NCBI GenBank assembly: GCA_005792355.1
Contig: SXSC01000001.1
Location: 1-52,803, forward strand
Direction: 5' to 3'
From: Opitutaceae bacterium
GTDB lineage: Bacteria; Verrucomicrobiota; Verrucomicrobiia; Opitutales; Opitutaceae
DNA: 52,803 nt
Shown: piece by piece, positions 38,627 through 46,651 of the stretch
How the letters are laid out: every line of letters begins with the position of its first letter
Numbering within the stretch: the first letter of the stretch is position 1
Notes under the pieces: generated by a model
Database searches by the model: none
Told to the model about the DNA's origin: nothing
The model's input: only the letters and a program-made list of their open reading frames with translations
Made by a program: the position numbers and the translations under genes

Positions 38627-38682
38627 GCTGCGAGCGCCAGCGAGTGGACTACGTGTGCGATCCACTCGCTGGCGCTCGCAGC
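38627..38682. repeat. REP-like palindrome, class II, perfect copy
   Basis: The 22-bp arms (38,627-38,648 and 38,661-38,682, GCTGCGAGCGCCAGCGAG start) are exact reverse complements around a 12-bp loop. It follows the stop of the nagB-like gene by 31 bp on the minus strand and could act as a transcript-stabilising hairpin. Confidence 0.88.
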
Positions 38683-38712
38683 TATCCGTCACGCTACTTT
38701 GCAGTCGTCGCA

Positions 38713-39507
38713 CTAGCTTCGCAGCAGTTGCGCGGCCGCGGCGTCGATATACAGCGTGGCGTCGGCGTGCAGTCGGAGGATTGCCGCAGGGCAGGCGGTG
38801 GAAATCGGGCCTTCCACGGTGGCCTGCACCGCGGCGGCTTTCCGGGGGCCGGGCACATGAATACTCAGGCGCTTCGCGCGCCGGAAGACCGACACCGTCA
38901 GCGTAAAGGCGTGGCGCGGCACGTCGGCCAGCGTCGGGAAACAACCGTCGTTGACCTGCTGCTGACGGCAGGCGTGGTCGAGTTCCACGATTTTGATCAT
39001 GCGGGGATCGTCGAAGTCGGCGACCGGCGGATCGTTGAAGGCGATGTGCCCGTTCTCGCCGATGCCGAGGCAGATCAGATCGATCGGTTTTTCGCTCAAC
39101 AGCGCCGTGTAACGCGCGCAGACGGCGGCGGCATCGGGCTCTTCGGCCGGCACGGGATGAAAGCGCCCCACCGGCACGTGTTGCAGGAGGTGCCTCTGCA
39201 GGTAGTGACGAAAACTCTGCGGGTGCGTGCCGGGGAGACCGACGTAATCGTCCATGTGAAACGCCGTGACCAGCGACCAGTCGACGGCGGTGTGGCCCGC
39301 GCGCGAGGCGGCGATGAGCGAGTCCAGAAATTCGTCCTGCGACGGCGCGCAGGCGAAGATGACGCGCGCGGCGCCCTGGGCGGCGATGACGTCGTGGAGA
39401 TGGGCGGCGGCGGTGCGGCCGGCGGCGGCCCCGAGGGTGGGGCGGTCGGCGTGGATTTCGACGACGAGCTTGCCGGCGGTGAGATAACGGGGGGTGTGAG
39501 CAGCCAT
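38713..39507 (-). CDS. Glucosamine-6-phosphate deaminase-like protein (NagB family)
   Basis: The 264-residue protein starts at ATG 39,507. The NagB fold is shown by FHMDDYVGLPGTHPQSFRHY (Asp86/87, the enolising acid), ICLGIGENGHIAFNDP and the end KAAAVQATVEGPISTACPAA-ILRLHADATLYID. Compared with E. coli NagB (NDGHIAFNEP), the Asp before GH is Asn152 and the Glu of NEP is Asp159; His154 is kept. It probably converts an amino-sugar phosphate to the ketose phosphate and ammonia, but the changed residues leave room for another substrate. It sits alone, with nagA about 10 kb away. Confidence 0.75.
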   Translation of the reverse strand: MAAHTPRYLTAGKLVVEIHADRPTLGAAAGRTAAAHLHDVIAAQGAARVIFACAPSQDEFLDSLIAASRAGHTAVDWSLVTAFHMDDYVGLPGTHPQSFRHYLQRHLLQHVPVGRFHPVPAEEPDAAAVCARYTALLSEKPIDLICLGIGENGHIAFNDPPVADFDDPRMIKIVELDHACRQQQVNDGCFPTLADVPRHAFTLTVSVFRRAKRLSIHVPGPRKAAAVQATVEGPISTACPAAILRLHADATLYIDAAAAQLLRS

Positions 39508-39737
39508 GGTGACTGCGCAGTTACGGGGCAGGCGCGCGCCAGACAAGCTGAAAGCAGCCGGAAGCAGCCGGGCGGGATGGCGGGCGACGGGCGCGCCCAA
39601 TTCTGAGATCCGTCGCGAAAATCGGCTGCTGGTTCCGCCCGGCTGCTTAAGCGGCACTGCGTGCCGGGAGTATTGCGCCGGTCTTGGGGTGGAAAAAATT
39701 TGGCGCGACGCCGGGGGCTGAGCTGTTAGAAGGGTTC

Positions 39738-40841
39738 ATGCGATTTACCCCTTTGACCCGCCTCGGTCTGAACGTGCTGGCGCTGTTGAGCGCCACTTTC
39801 GTTCGCGGCGAGCGGCTGGATCGGGAGAACCTCCTGCAATATCGTGCGCCGAACGGGGCGGTGGCGACGGTGCGCACCGTGGCCGACTGGCAGCTCCGCC
39901 GCGCGGAGATTCTGGCGGGCGCGCAGGCGGTCATGGGAAAACTGCCCGGGGCCGCGCGGCGCGTGCCTCTCGAGGTGAAGATCGAAAACGAGACCGACTG
40001 CGGCAGCTACGTGCGCCGCGAGATCACCTACGCCGCGGAGCCGGGTGCGCGCGTGCCGGCCTACCTCCTGCTTCCGAAAACGGTGCGCGACGGCCAGGGG
40101 CAGCGGCCCGGCGTGCTGGCGTTGATGCCGACCAACAATCTGGAGGGCAACCGGCCCGTGGTGGGCCTGAACACCGACCCGGCCAGGCCCGGGCGCAACT
40201 ACGGCGAGGAGCTGGCGCAGCGCGGTTTTGTGGTGCTGGCGCCGCCGTATCCACATCTCGCGGACTACAAACCCGACCTCAAGGGTCTCGGCTACGCCAG
40301 CGGCACGATGAAGGCGATCTGGGACAACATCCGCGCGCTCGACGTGCTGGCGGCGACGCCCGGGGTGTCGCCGCGCGGGTTTGGCGCGATCGGCCACTCG
40401 CTGGGCGGGCACAACTCAATCTACACGGCGCTGTTTGACGACCGCATCAAGGCCGTCGTGTCGAGCTGCGGTTTCGATTCGTACCTCGACTACATGCGCG
40501 AGAAACAGGAGATCGTGTGGCGGCCGGGGCAGGGCTGGACGCAGGATCGATACATGCCGGGGCTGGCGGCTTACGCGGGGCGGCTGCGCGAGATTCCATT
40601 TGATTTTCACGAACTCACTGGCGCGCTGGCCCCGCGGGCGTTTCTGGCGCTCGCGCCGGTCGGCGACGCGAATTTCAAATGGCAGAGCGTGGATCGGGTG
40701 CTGGCGGCGGCGCGTCCGATCTACGGATTGCACGGCGTGGCGGATCGGCTGGCGGTCGAGCACCCGGCGTGCGAACACGATTTCCCACCACCGATGCGCG
40801 AGAAGGCCTATGCGTGGCTGGAACGGTTCTTGGGGCCGTGA
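39738..40841 (+). CDS. Alpha/beta hydrolase, acetyl-xylan-esterase-like
   Basis: The 367-residue protein has a probable signal peptide (MRFTPLTRLGLNVLALLSAT). The nucleophile elbow is GHSLGG at 219-224 (Ser221). A catalytic His is likely in CEHDFPPPMRE near the end, and GDANFKWQS sits at the position of the acid. RVPAYLLLPKT at about 105-115 is the usual strand before the oxyanion loop. Esters of sugars or of a glycan are a plausible substrate. A second, related enzyme lies at 47,960. GAAGGG stands three bases before the ATG, supporting the start. Confidence 0.8.
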   Translation: MRFTPLTRLGLNVLALLSATFVRGERLDRENLLQYRAPNGAVATVRTVADWQLRRAEILAGAQAVMGKLPGAARRVPLEVKIENETDCGSYVRREITYAAEPGARVPAYLLLPKTVRDGQGQRPGVLALMPTNNLEGNRPVVGLNTDPARPGRNYGEELAQRGFVVLAPPYPHLADYKPDLKGLGYASGTMKAIWDNIRALDVLAATPGVSPRGFGAIGHSLGGHNSIYTALFDDRIKAVVSSCGFDSYLDYMREKQEIVWRPGQGWTQDRYMPGLAAYAGRLREIPFDFHELTGALAPRAFLALAPVGDANFKWQSVDRVLAAARPIYGLHGVADRLAVEHPACEHDFPPPMREKAYAWLERFLGP

Positions 40842-40936
40842 TTTGACGCGTTTGATCGGGGCTTTGTCGGGCTGACGCCTTTGGGGGCCGCGAAAAGTGC
40901 CGTCGCGGCGTCTCCCAGACAGACGACCTACCCGGC

Positions 40937-41545
40937 TCAGATCCCCAGCGGAACCAACGCGTGCTTCAGGTTTTTTCCGCCGTGGTGCGCCACCAGCTCC
41001 GCGAGGGCCTCAGGATCGAGGGCGGCGGAGACCACGACGAGTTCACGGCCGTTGACCACCGCCACCGAGATTCGGCCAATATCCGCCGAGTCTTCGGGCA
41101 CGTAGATGAGCACGTGGTTGGAGTGGTCGACCACCCCCACGAGGCGGGACCAACCGCGGTCGCGCATCGTGCGATCCGTCGCGTTGAAGAGTTTTTCGCG
41201 GGACCACCCGGCCTTCGCGTCGTCGCGTTGGTACACCCCGACGCTGACGGAATTGACGGCAGCGAGGGCGGCCCGCGCTTCCCGGATTTTTTCGCCTGTC
41301 CCGAAAGCGAGGCAGGTGCGCACGGCCCCGAAGGTCAGCCGCCCGGCGCTAAATTGGATCTTGGTGTTCCACTTTGTTTCGGTTGCCGCCATCACCTCGC
41401 GCCGCAGGGCGGACGCATCGCGGTTCAGCGTCAGGTAGCTCGCGGCGGCGGCGGCGAGCAGGATGACGGGTGTCAGCAAGACGGCCGCGAGGACCCACGG
41501 CCAGCGGCGGCGGCGGCGGGGAGCGGGAGAGTTCGAGGCGTTCAT
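40937..41545 (-). CDS. Membrane-anchored DUF4252-like protein
   Basis: The 202-residue protein starts at ATG 41,545 (MNASNSPAPRRRRRWPWVLA). One membrane segment follows the basic stretch (about 14-42, VLAAVLLTPVILLAAAAASY). The rest is outside: NSVSVGVYQRDDAKAGWSRE, SRLVGVVDHSNHVLIYVPED and GRELVVVSAALDPEALAELV match the C-terminal half of the DUF4252 protein next door. Function unknown; the two form a pair with 75 bp between them. Confidence 0.65.
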   Translation of the reverse strand: MNASNSPAPRRRRRWPWVLAAVLLTPVILLAAAAASYLTLNRDASALRREVMAATETKWNTKIQFSAGRLTFGAVRTCLAFGTGEKIREARAALAAVNSVSVGVYQRDDAKAGWSREKLFNATDRTMRDRGWSRLVGVVDHSNHVLIYVPEDSADIGRISVAVVNGRELVVVSAALDPEALAELVAHHGGKNLKHALVPLGI

Positions 41546-41620
41546 GGCGGATCGGGGAGAAGGTTGGCGACGTGTTCCCGGGCGGCCGTCCGGAGATGGA
41601 CTGCCGCCCGGCGGAATCAA

Positions 41621-42202
41621 TCAGGACTGCTTTTCGATTTTTTGTTCGCTGGCCGGCAGCTTGAGCTTGCGGAGCGGCTTGATGTCGAGCTTCTCGCCGA
41701 GCCGGGCGAGCTCCTCGGCGCGGATGTTGCCGACCACGTTGACGAAGACCGCGGTGCCCTTGTGCTCGATGACCGTGACGACGAGGCCCTGAATCGCATC
41801 GTCGGTTGATTTCATGAAGATGACGACGTCATCGCCGCTCTTGGCCTGGGGATCGCGGGCGGTGACGATCTTTTCCCAGCCTTTTTTCTCGAGGTCGGCG
41901 CGGACCGACTCCAGGCGGGCGAGGGTCGAGACCTTGTTGGTGTCGTCGAGACCGACGACGTTGACGCGCACGTGCCGGATGTTCTTCAGCAACGCGGCGG
42001 CGTCGGGTTCGTGGGAGGCGGCGATCTTGGCGGCGAACTTGATCAGGCCCGCCCCGAGGTTGACCTCGACGAATTTGGAGTCCGGACCGGCGGCAAATTT
42101 TCCGAAATCGACGAAACCGGGTTCGTCGGCGGCGAGGACGGAGGCGGTGAACGCCAGCGACAAGGTCGCGGCGGCAAGGGAGGAGCGGAGCGGATTTTTC
42201 AT
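41621..42202 (-). CDS. Exported DUF4252-like protein
   Basis: The 193-residue protein has a signal peptide (about 1-24, SSLAAATLSLAFTASVLAAD). The domain reads FVEVNLGAGLIKFAAKIAAS, RVNVVGLDDTNKVSTLARLE, GWEKIVTARDPQAKSGDDVV and GTAVFVNVVGNIRAEELARL, the DUF4252 pattern. No enzyme residues are visible. Bacteroidetes relatives sit beside sigma/anti-sigma genes, but none is seen here. The downstream gene 40,937 carries the same fold with a membrane anchor, and the two probably work together. Confidence 0.7.
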   Translation of the reverse strand: MKNPLRSSLAAATLSLAFTASVLAADEPGFVDFGKFAAGPDSKFVEVNLGAGLIKFAAKIAASHEPDAAALLKNIRHVRVNVVGLDDTNKVSTLARLESVRADLEKKGWEKIVTARDPQAKSGDDVVIFMKSTDDAIQGLVVTVIEHKGTAVFVNVVGNIRAEELARLGEKLDIKPLRKLKLPASEQKIEKQS

Positions 42203-42323
42203 GGGAAGAAGTTACGGAATGTTTAGTGAACTAACCCAGAACACGGGAGATCGGCGTGGAGTTGCAGGTAAGTTTGCCGGCTGGCGCCTTTGACACGGGT
42301 CGCTTCCGGGCCTTACCTGCGAC

Positions 42324-42932
42324 ATGGCTCCTGACCTCGAAAGCGGCTGCCGCGTCGCGCTTGGCCTGATGTTCGTGGGCGCCGGCTGCATCGGCATTCC
42401 GCATCGCCTGCGTGCGGATCGCACGGGAGGGAGCATCGGGCGGGCCGTGGATCCGCGGTGGTTTTGGGTTATCATGAGTGTGGTCGGGCCGCCGGTGGGG
42501 TTGACCGGCGTGGCGTTTCTGATCGATCCCCGCTGGGTGGATTTCGCGATGATCGATATCCCGCCGGGATTGCGCCTGCTCGGTGTGCCGGTGGGGCTGC
42601 TCGGGCTCGGGCTCTTCAATTGGATGTTTCGCCACCTCGGACTCAATGTGACCTCGACTTCGATGCCGCGCGCCAAGGCCACGCTCGTCACGACCGGCCC
42701 CTATCGCTGGGTGCGCCACCCGATGTATTCGACCGTGGTGGTTTTGTTTTTCGCAGCAACGATGCTCACCGCGAACTGGGTGGTGGCGGCCGGCGGCGGG
42801 TTGGTGTTTGCCCTGCTTGCCGCGCGGAGCCGGGTGGAGGAACGGCGGCTCGTGGAAAAATTCGGCGATGCCTATCGCGCGTACCAGCGGAGCACGGGGC
42901 GGTTTATGCCGGGGGTGGGGCGCGGATGGTAG
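42324..42932 (+). CDS. Isoprenylcysteine carboxyl methyltransferase (ICMT)-like integral membrane protein
   Basis: The 202-residue protein has about five membrane segments (for example ALGLMFVGAGCIG, FWVIMSVVGPPVGLTGVAFL, VGLLGLGLFNWMF, VVVLFFAATMLTANWVVAAG). The ICMT/PEMT signature is at TGPYRWVRHPMYSTV, followed by EERRLVEKFGDAYRAY, both SAM-binding. It probably methylates a membrane-embedded substrate such as a lipid or thiol; bacterial members are poorly characterised. It is convergent with the radical SAM gene. Confidence 0.85.
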   Translation: MAPDLESGCRVALGLMFVGAGCIGIPHRLRADRTGGSIGRAVDPRWFWVIMSVVGPPVGLTGVAFLIDPRWVDFAMIDIPPGLRLLGVPVGLLGLGLFNWMFRHLGLNVTSTSMPRAKATLVTTGPYRWVRHPMYSTVVVLFFAATMLTANWVVAAGGGLVFALLAARSRVEERRLVEKFGDAYRAYQRSTGRFMPGVGRGW

Positions 42933-42945
42933 GAGAAACAAGAAC

Positions 42946-42978
42946 AGCCGGACGCGATCGCTCTTTGCACGTCCGGCT
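42946..42978. terminator. Candidate bidirectional hairpin between convergent genes
   Basis: AGCCGGACG (42,946-42,954) pairs exactly with CGTCCGGCT (42,970-42,978) around a 15-base loop. It lies between the stops of the convergent ICMT-like and radical SAM genes, the expected place for a shared terminator, but there is no T-run on either side. Confidence 0.3.
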
Positions 42979-43053
42979 TAGGCGAAGCGCGCTACGCCGG
43001 TGCACACGGACCACGCGCCGTCCGAGCCACGGCGCCACGCCTCTCGCACCGTC

Positions 43054-44376
43054 TCACGCGGCGCGTTGATCCCGCGCGAGCTTGCGCCGGACGAACTGGC
43101 GCCGTCGAAAGTCCGTGAACTCCGTGCTGTACACTTTCGACGCGAGATCGAACAACCCCTGACGCAGCGCATCGACCGAGAGCTTGGCCGGCTGGTAAAT
43201 CACGTCGAATAACGTGCATTTTTCCCACGCGAAGGGCTCAAGCAGCCGGCCCTCCCGCGCGAAGCGTTCGTACAGCGGCGTGCCAGGGAACGGCGTCAGG
43301 ACCGTGAGCTGAATTTCGTATAGCTCGCTTTGCTGGATGAAGGCCCAGATCCGGTCGAACGACGCCTCCGTGTGCGTGTCGAGACCGAGCACGAAACATC
43401 CGTTCACGGTGATGCCATGGTCCTGGATTCGCCGGATGCTGTCGAGGTAGTGCGCCCGCTGCCGGGCCTTCCAATTGCTTTTCAACTCCAGGCCGTCGGT
43501 GCCCTCCGCCGGGTCTTCCAGGCCGACGAGGATCTGGGCGCAACCGGACCGGGCCATCTTGCGGAGCAGTTCGTCGTCCTGGGCGACGGAGATGTCCGTC
43601 TCCGTGAACCAGCGGATATGTTCGCCGGCGAGCGCCTCGGTGAGCGCGTGGCCGTGGCGTTTGTCGGCGAAGGTGTTGTCGTCGGCAAATTCAATGAAGG
43701 GGGCGGTCCACAGCTTTTTGATTTCGCGCAGTTCGGCGATGATCTTGGGGATGGGCTTCGTGCGGTACTTTGGGTTGAGCCGGATCGAGGCGGCGCAAAA
43801 TTCGCAATTCCACGGGCACCCGCGGGTCGTCTGGATCGTGATCCGGTTGTATTTTGTCAAATCGAGGAGGTCGAACCGCGGCATGGGGGCGTCGGCGAGA
43901 TTGAACGGGATCGTGGTATGGTAGCGTTGCTTCAACTGGTTGCTTTCCAGATCGGCGAGCACCGTGGGCCACGACGGTTCGCCCTCCCCGACGACGATCG
44001 CATCGGCGTGTTGCGCGGCTTCGTCCGGACACAATGCGACGTGGAGTCCGCCGAGGATGACTTTCGTGCCCGCCGCCCGGTAGCGCGCGGCGAGGCGGTA
44101 CGCGTCCTTGATCATCGCGGTGAAGCTGGAGATCGCGACGACGTCGAATGGCCCGGGCAGGCACGCGGTGAGATCGGGCGCATCGACGTCGGGAATGTCG
44201 AGGTAGCGGATTTCATGTTTGTCCGGAGTCAGGCCGGCGAGCGTGAGCAGCCCGAGGCTGGGGAGGGAGGCGATGACTTTGCTCCGTTCCACAAAGCCCG
44301 GCAGGTTGAGACCGGTGGTCTGGAGAACCGGATCGACGACGCGGATTCCGGAGAGGGCGAGAAATCCGATTTTCAT
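43054..44376 (-). CDS. B12-binding-domain radical SAM protein
   Basis: The 440-residue protein starts at ATG 44,376; the long upstream frame overlaps the membrane-protein gene and is not real. The N-terminal B12-binding domain has VILGGLHVALCPDEAAQHAD and AIVVGEGEPSWPTVL. The radical SAM motif CPWNCEFC has Cys187, Cys191, Cys194. The end DVIYQPAKLSVDALRQGLFD matches the DUF4070-type tail of the HpnP/BchE-like group. Reactions in this group include C-methylation of lipids and tetrapyrrole ring changes. No hopanoid or chlorophyll genes are nearby. It overlaps the preceding gene by four bases and is translated with it. Confidence 0.88.
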   Translation of the reverse strand: MKIGFLALSGIRVVDPVLQTTGLNLPGFVERSKVIASLPSLGLLTLAGLTPDKHEIRYLDIPDVDAPDLTACLPGPFDVVAISSFTAMIKDAYRLAARYRAAGTKVILGGLHVALCPDEAAQHADAIVVGEGEPSWPTVLADLESNQLKQRYHTTIPFNLADAPMPRFDLLDLTKYNRITIQTTRGCPWNCEFCAASIRLNPKYRTKPIPKIIAELREIKKLWTAPFIEFADDNTFADKRHGHALTEALAGEHIRWFTETDISVAQDDELLRKMARSGCAQILVGLEDPAEGTDGLELKSNWKARQRAHYLDSIRRIQDHGITVNGCFVLGLDTHTEASFDRIWAFIQQSELYEIQLTVLTPFPGTPLYERFAREGRLLEPFAWEKCTLFDVIYQPAKLSVDALRQGLFDLASKVYSTEFTDFRRRQFVRRKLARDQRAA

Positions 44377-44750
44377 GGGAAGGAAAGGAGCAGGCAGACG
44401 ATGCCGAAGAGGGTGGAGCCGGCGGGGATGAAGAAGGCGTGGCGGAAGGGTTTTTTCCACGCTGAGAGGAAGCAGTTGAGGGGCATCGTGATCAGGCCGA
44501 CGATGAGGAGGACGGAGCCGAGGTGGGCGGCGCGCGAAGGCGGCAGCGCGGCGGCGCTGAGGGCAAACAGGATGTTGATGAGGCCGAGCCCGAAGCAGGC
44601 GATGTGGCCGAGGCGGAGCAGGCGGCGCGGCCAGGAGCCATAGCCACCGAGCCATTTTTCATCGTGGAAGAAGAGGCCGATGAGCGCGCCGGTGGCGGCT
44701 CCGGCGAGGAAGCCGATCCAGCCGGCCAGGAGATTGGAGGGAAAGTTCAT
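44373..44750 (-). CDS. Small integral membrane protein
   Basis: The 125-residue protein starts at ATG 44,750 (MNFPSNLLAGWIGFLAGAAT). It has four predicted membrane helices (AGWIGFLAGAATGALIGLFF, IACFGLGLINILFALSAAAL, LGSVLLIVGLITMPLN, AFFIPAGSTLFGIVCLLLSF). No catalytic motif is seen. The stop overlaps the radical SAM start (ATGA, 44,373-44,376), so the two are coupled; it may place or partner the radical SAM enzyme at the membrane. Confidence 0.7.
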   Translation of the reverse strand: MNFPSNLLAGWIGFLAGAATGALIGLFFHDEKWLGGYGSWPRRLLRLGHIACFGLGLINILFALSAAALPPSRAAHLGSVLLIVGLITMPLNCFLSAWKKPFRHAFFIPAGSTLFGIVCLLLSFP

Positions 44751-44873
44751 GAGAGATCGTCGCCTCGCCAATGCGAGATGCCGGCGACAAACGGATCGGA
44801 GATTCTGCGCGCGCCGAACCGTGAATCCCTCAACCCTTGAGCCGTGAACCCCTGAACCAGAGAACCGCTACGC

Positions 44874-45017
44874 TTACTTTTTCCGATCCGCCTCGCCCAG
44901 GATCTTCCGCGCCTCGGCGGGACCAATCTCGCGCACGAAGAGGTTGCGCCAGCGGATCTCGCCGCCGTGGGTTTGCAGCATGATCGGGCCCCTGGCGGGC
45001 AGCGGCTGGTTGCGGCT
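44874..45017 (-). pseudogene. C-terminal stump of a DUF1080 (3-keto-disaccharide hydrolase-like) protein
   Basis: The minus strand reads SRNQPLPARGPIMLQTHGGE, IRWRNLFVREI and then GPAEARKILGEADRKK, the typical last strand and tail of DUF1080 domains (GPIMLQTHGGEIRWRNxFxREI). The rest of the jelly roll is missing, and upstream sequence is unrelated. It sits just behind the sulfatase gene. Confidence 0.65.
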
Positions 45018-45130
45018 CCACGGCACGCGGCCTTGCGCGTTTTTTGTCCGGCCCGCTGAAAACCCGATGAGGACATCGGGTTCCACCTCGCGATGTCAGG
45101 GGGAAGCCCGACGTGATCCCGCTGGACTGC

Positions 45131-46594
45131 TCACGGCTGCTTCTTCTTCGCGGGCGCGGCGTCCTCGATACGGCCGGGTTCGCGGGCGCCGGTGCCGGTG
45201 CGTTTGGTGAGCGAATCGCCGAGATCGGCGCGGCATTTTTCGGCGAAGGCGAGGAGTTGCCGCACGACCGCGGGATGGGCGGCGGCGAGGTCGGTCGTCT
45301 CGCCGCGGTCGGCGCGGAGATCGTACAGGGCGGCGGCGGTGAGATCGATGTTCTCGTATTTCGCCGGGATGCCTTCGCGCCCGCCGGGTTTGCCGCCGAG
45401 TGTGCGGTAACGGTGCGGCAGCACGAGTTTCCAGTGGCCGTCGCCGCTCACCACGGCTTGCAGTTCGTTTTGCGCGTACCAGTTGCCGTAGCCGTCGTGG
45501 GGGTTTTTCGCCCCGGCCTGCCGCGAGAGGATGGGCCAGACGTCGAGTCCGTCGATCGGGAGCGGGGGGAGCTTCGCGCCGACGCGGGCCGCGAGCGTCG
45601 GCAGCAGATCGATGGTCATGAGGTAGTCGTCGCTCACGGATCCGGCGGGGAGTTTTCCGGGCCAGCGCATGAGGCAGGGGACGCGCGTTCCGCCCTCCCA
45701 GGCGGTGCCCTTGCCTTCGCGATGCGGTCCGGCGCTGCCGGCGTGGTTGCCGTAGCTGAGCCACGGGCCGTTGTCGCTTGTGAAGATGACGAGTGTGTCG
45801 CGCTCGAGGCCGTGTTTCGCGAGCGTGCGCAGGACCTCGCCCACTGACCAGTCGATCTCCATGATGACGTCGCCATAGAGGCCCTGCTGCGATTTGCCCT
45901 TGAACTTGTCGCTCACGGCGAGCGGCACGTGGGGCATCGAATGGGCGAGATAAAAGAAGAACGGACGGTCCTTGTTTTTGCCGATGAAGGAGACGGCGCG
46001 CTCGGTGTACCAGGTGGTGAGGTTGCGCATTTTGTCCGGCGTGATCTCGTCGTCGATCACGCGGCCGTTTTCGTAGAGGGGCAGTTTGGGATAGGCGCCG
46101 GGCTTGGCCTCGGGGTGGTAGGGCCACATGTCGTTGGAGTAGGGCAGGCCGAACGACTCGTCGAAACCGTGGCGGTTGGGCAAAAACGGCTCGCGATGGC
46201 CGAGGTGCCACTTGCCCGCCATGCCGGTGGCATAACCGCGGGACCTGAGTACCTCCGCGATGGTCGTCTCGTCGGAGTGGATACCGTGGGTCGCGCCGGG
46301 TCCGAGGGCGCCGAAAATGCCCACGCGATTCGAATAGCAGCCGGTGAGCAGGGCGGAGCGCGAGGCGGAGCAGACGGCGTTGGCGACGTGGAAATTGGTG
46401 AACTTCACGCCGGTGTGCGCCATGCTGTCGAGGTGCGGCGTGGTGTAGCCCTTGGCGCCGAAAACGCCGACATCGCCGTAGCCCTGGTCGTCGGTGAAGA
46501 TGATCACCACGTTGGGCAAACGCCCGGCAGCGAGCACGGAGCCGGCAGCCAGGAGCAGGGCGGAAAACGCGGGGAGGAACTGGTTGGGTCGCAT
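45131..46594 (-). CDS. Secreted arylsulfatase (sulfatase family)
   Basis: The 487-residue protein has a signal peptide (about 1-23, FLPAFSALLLAAGSVLAAG). The core starts PNVVIIFTDDQGYGDVG (metal Asp pair). The sulfatase box is CSASR at 75-79, so Cys75 is the formylglycine site in Cys-type form. KWHLGH, FFFYLAHSMPHVPL, FTSDNGPWLSYG and AWEGGTRVPCLMRWPGKLPA complete the arylsulfatase A pattern. It should hydrolyse sulfate esters of glycans in the periplasm. It is flanked by the DUF1080 stump downstream and the RAYT unit upstream. It is more like arylsulfatase A than the 732 enzyme is, so the two probably serve different linkages. Confidence 0.92.
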   Translation of the reverse strand: MRPNQFLPAFSALLLAAGSVLAAGRLPNVVIIFTDDQGYGDVGVFGAKGYTTPHLDSMAHTGVKFTNFHVANAVCSASRSALLTGCYSNRVGIFGALGPGATHGIHSDETTIAEVLRSRGYATGMAGKWHLGHREPFLPNRHGFDESFGLPYSNDMWPYHPEAKPGAYPKLPLYENGRVIDDEITPDKMRNLTTWYTERAVSFIGKNKDRPFFFYLAHSMPHVPLAVSDKFKGKSQQGLYGDVIMEIDWSVGEVLRTLAKHGLERDTLVIFTSDNGPWLSYGNHAGSAGPHREGKGTAWEGGTRVPCLMRWPGKLPAGSVSDDYLMTIDLLPTLAARVGAKLPPLPIDGLDVWPILSRQAGAKNPHDGYGNWYAQNELQAVVSGDGHWKLVLPHRYRTLGGKPGGREGIPAKYENIDLTAAALYDLRADRGETTDLAAAHPAVVRQLLAFAEKCRADLGDSLTKRTGTGAREPGRIEDAAPAKKKQP

Positions 46595-46651
46595 GGGAAT
46601 GGATTGAGCCGGCAGCTTGTGCGGCGCAAGCCTGCGGCCCTTGATTCACTC

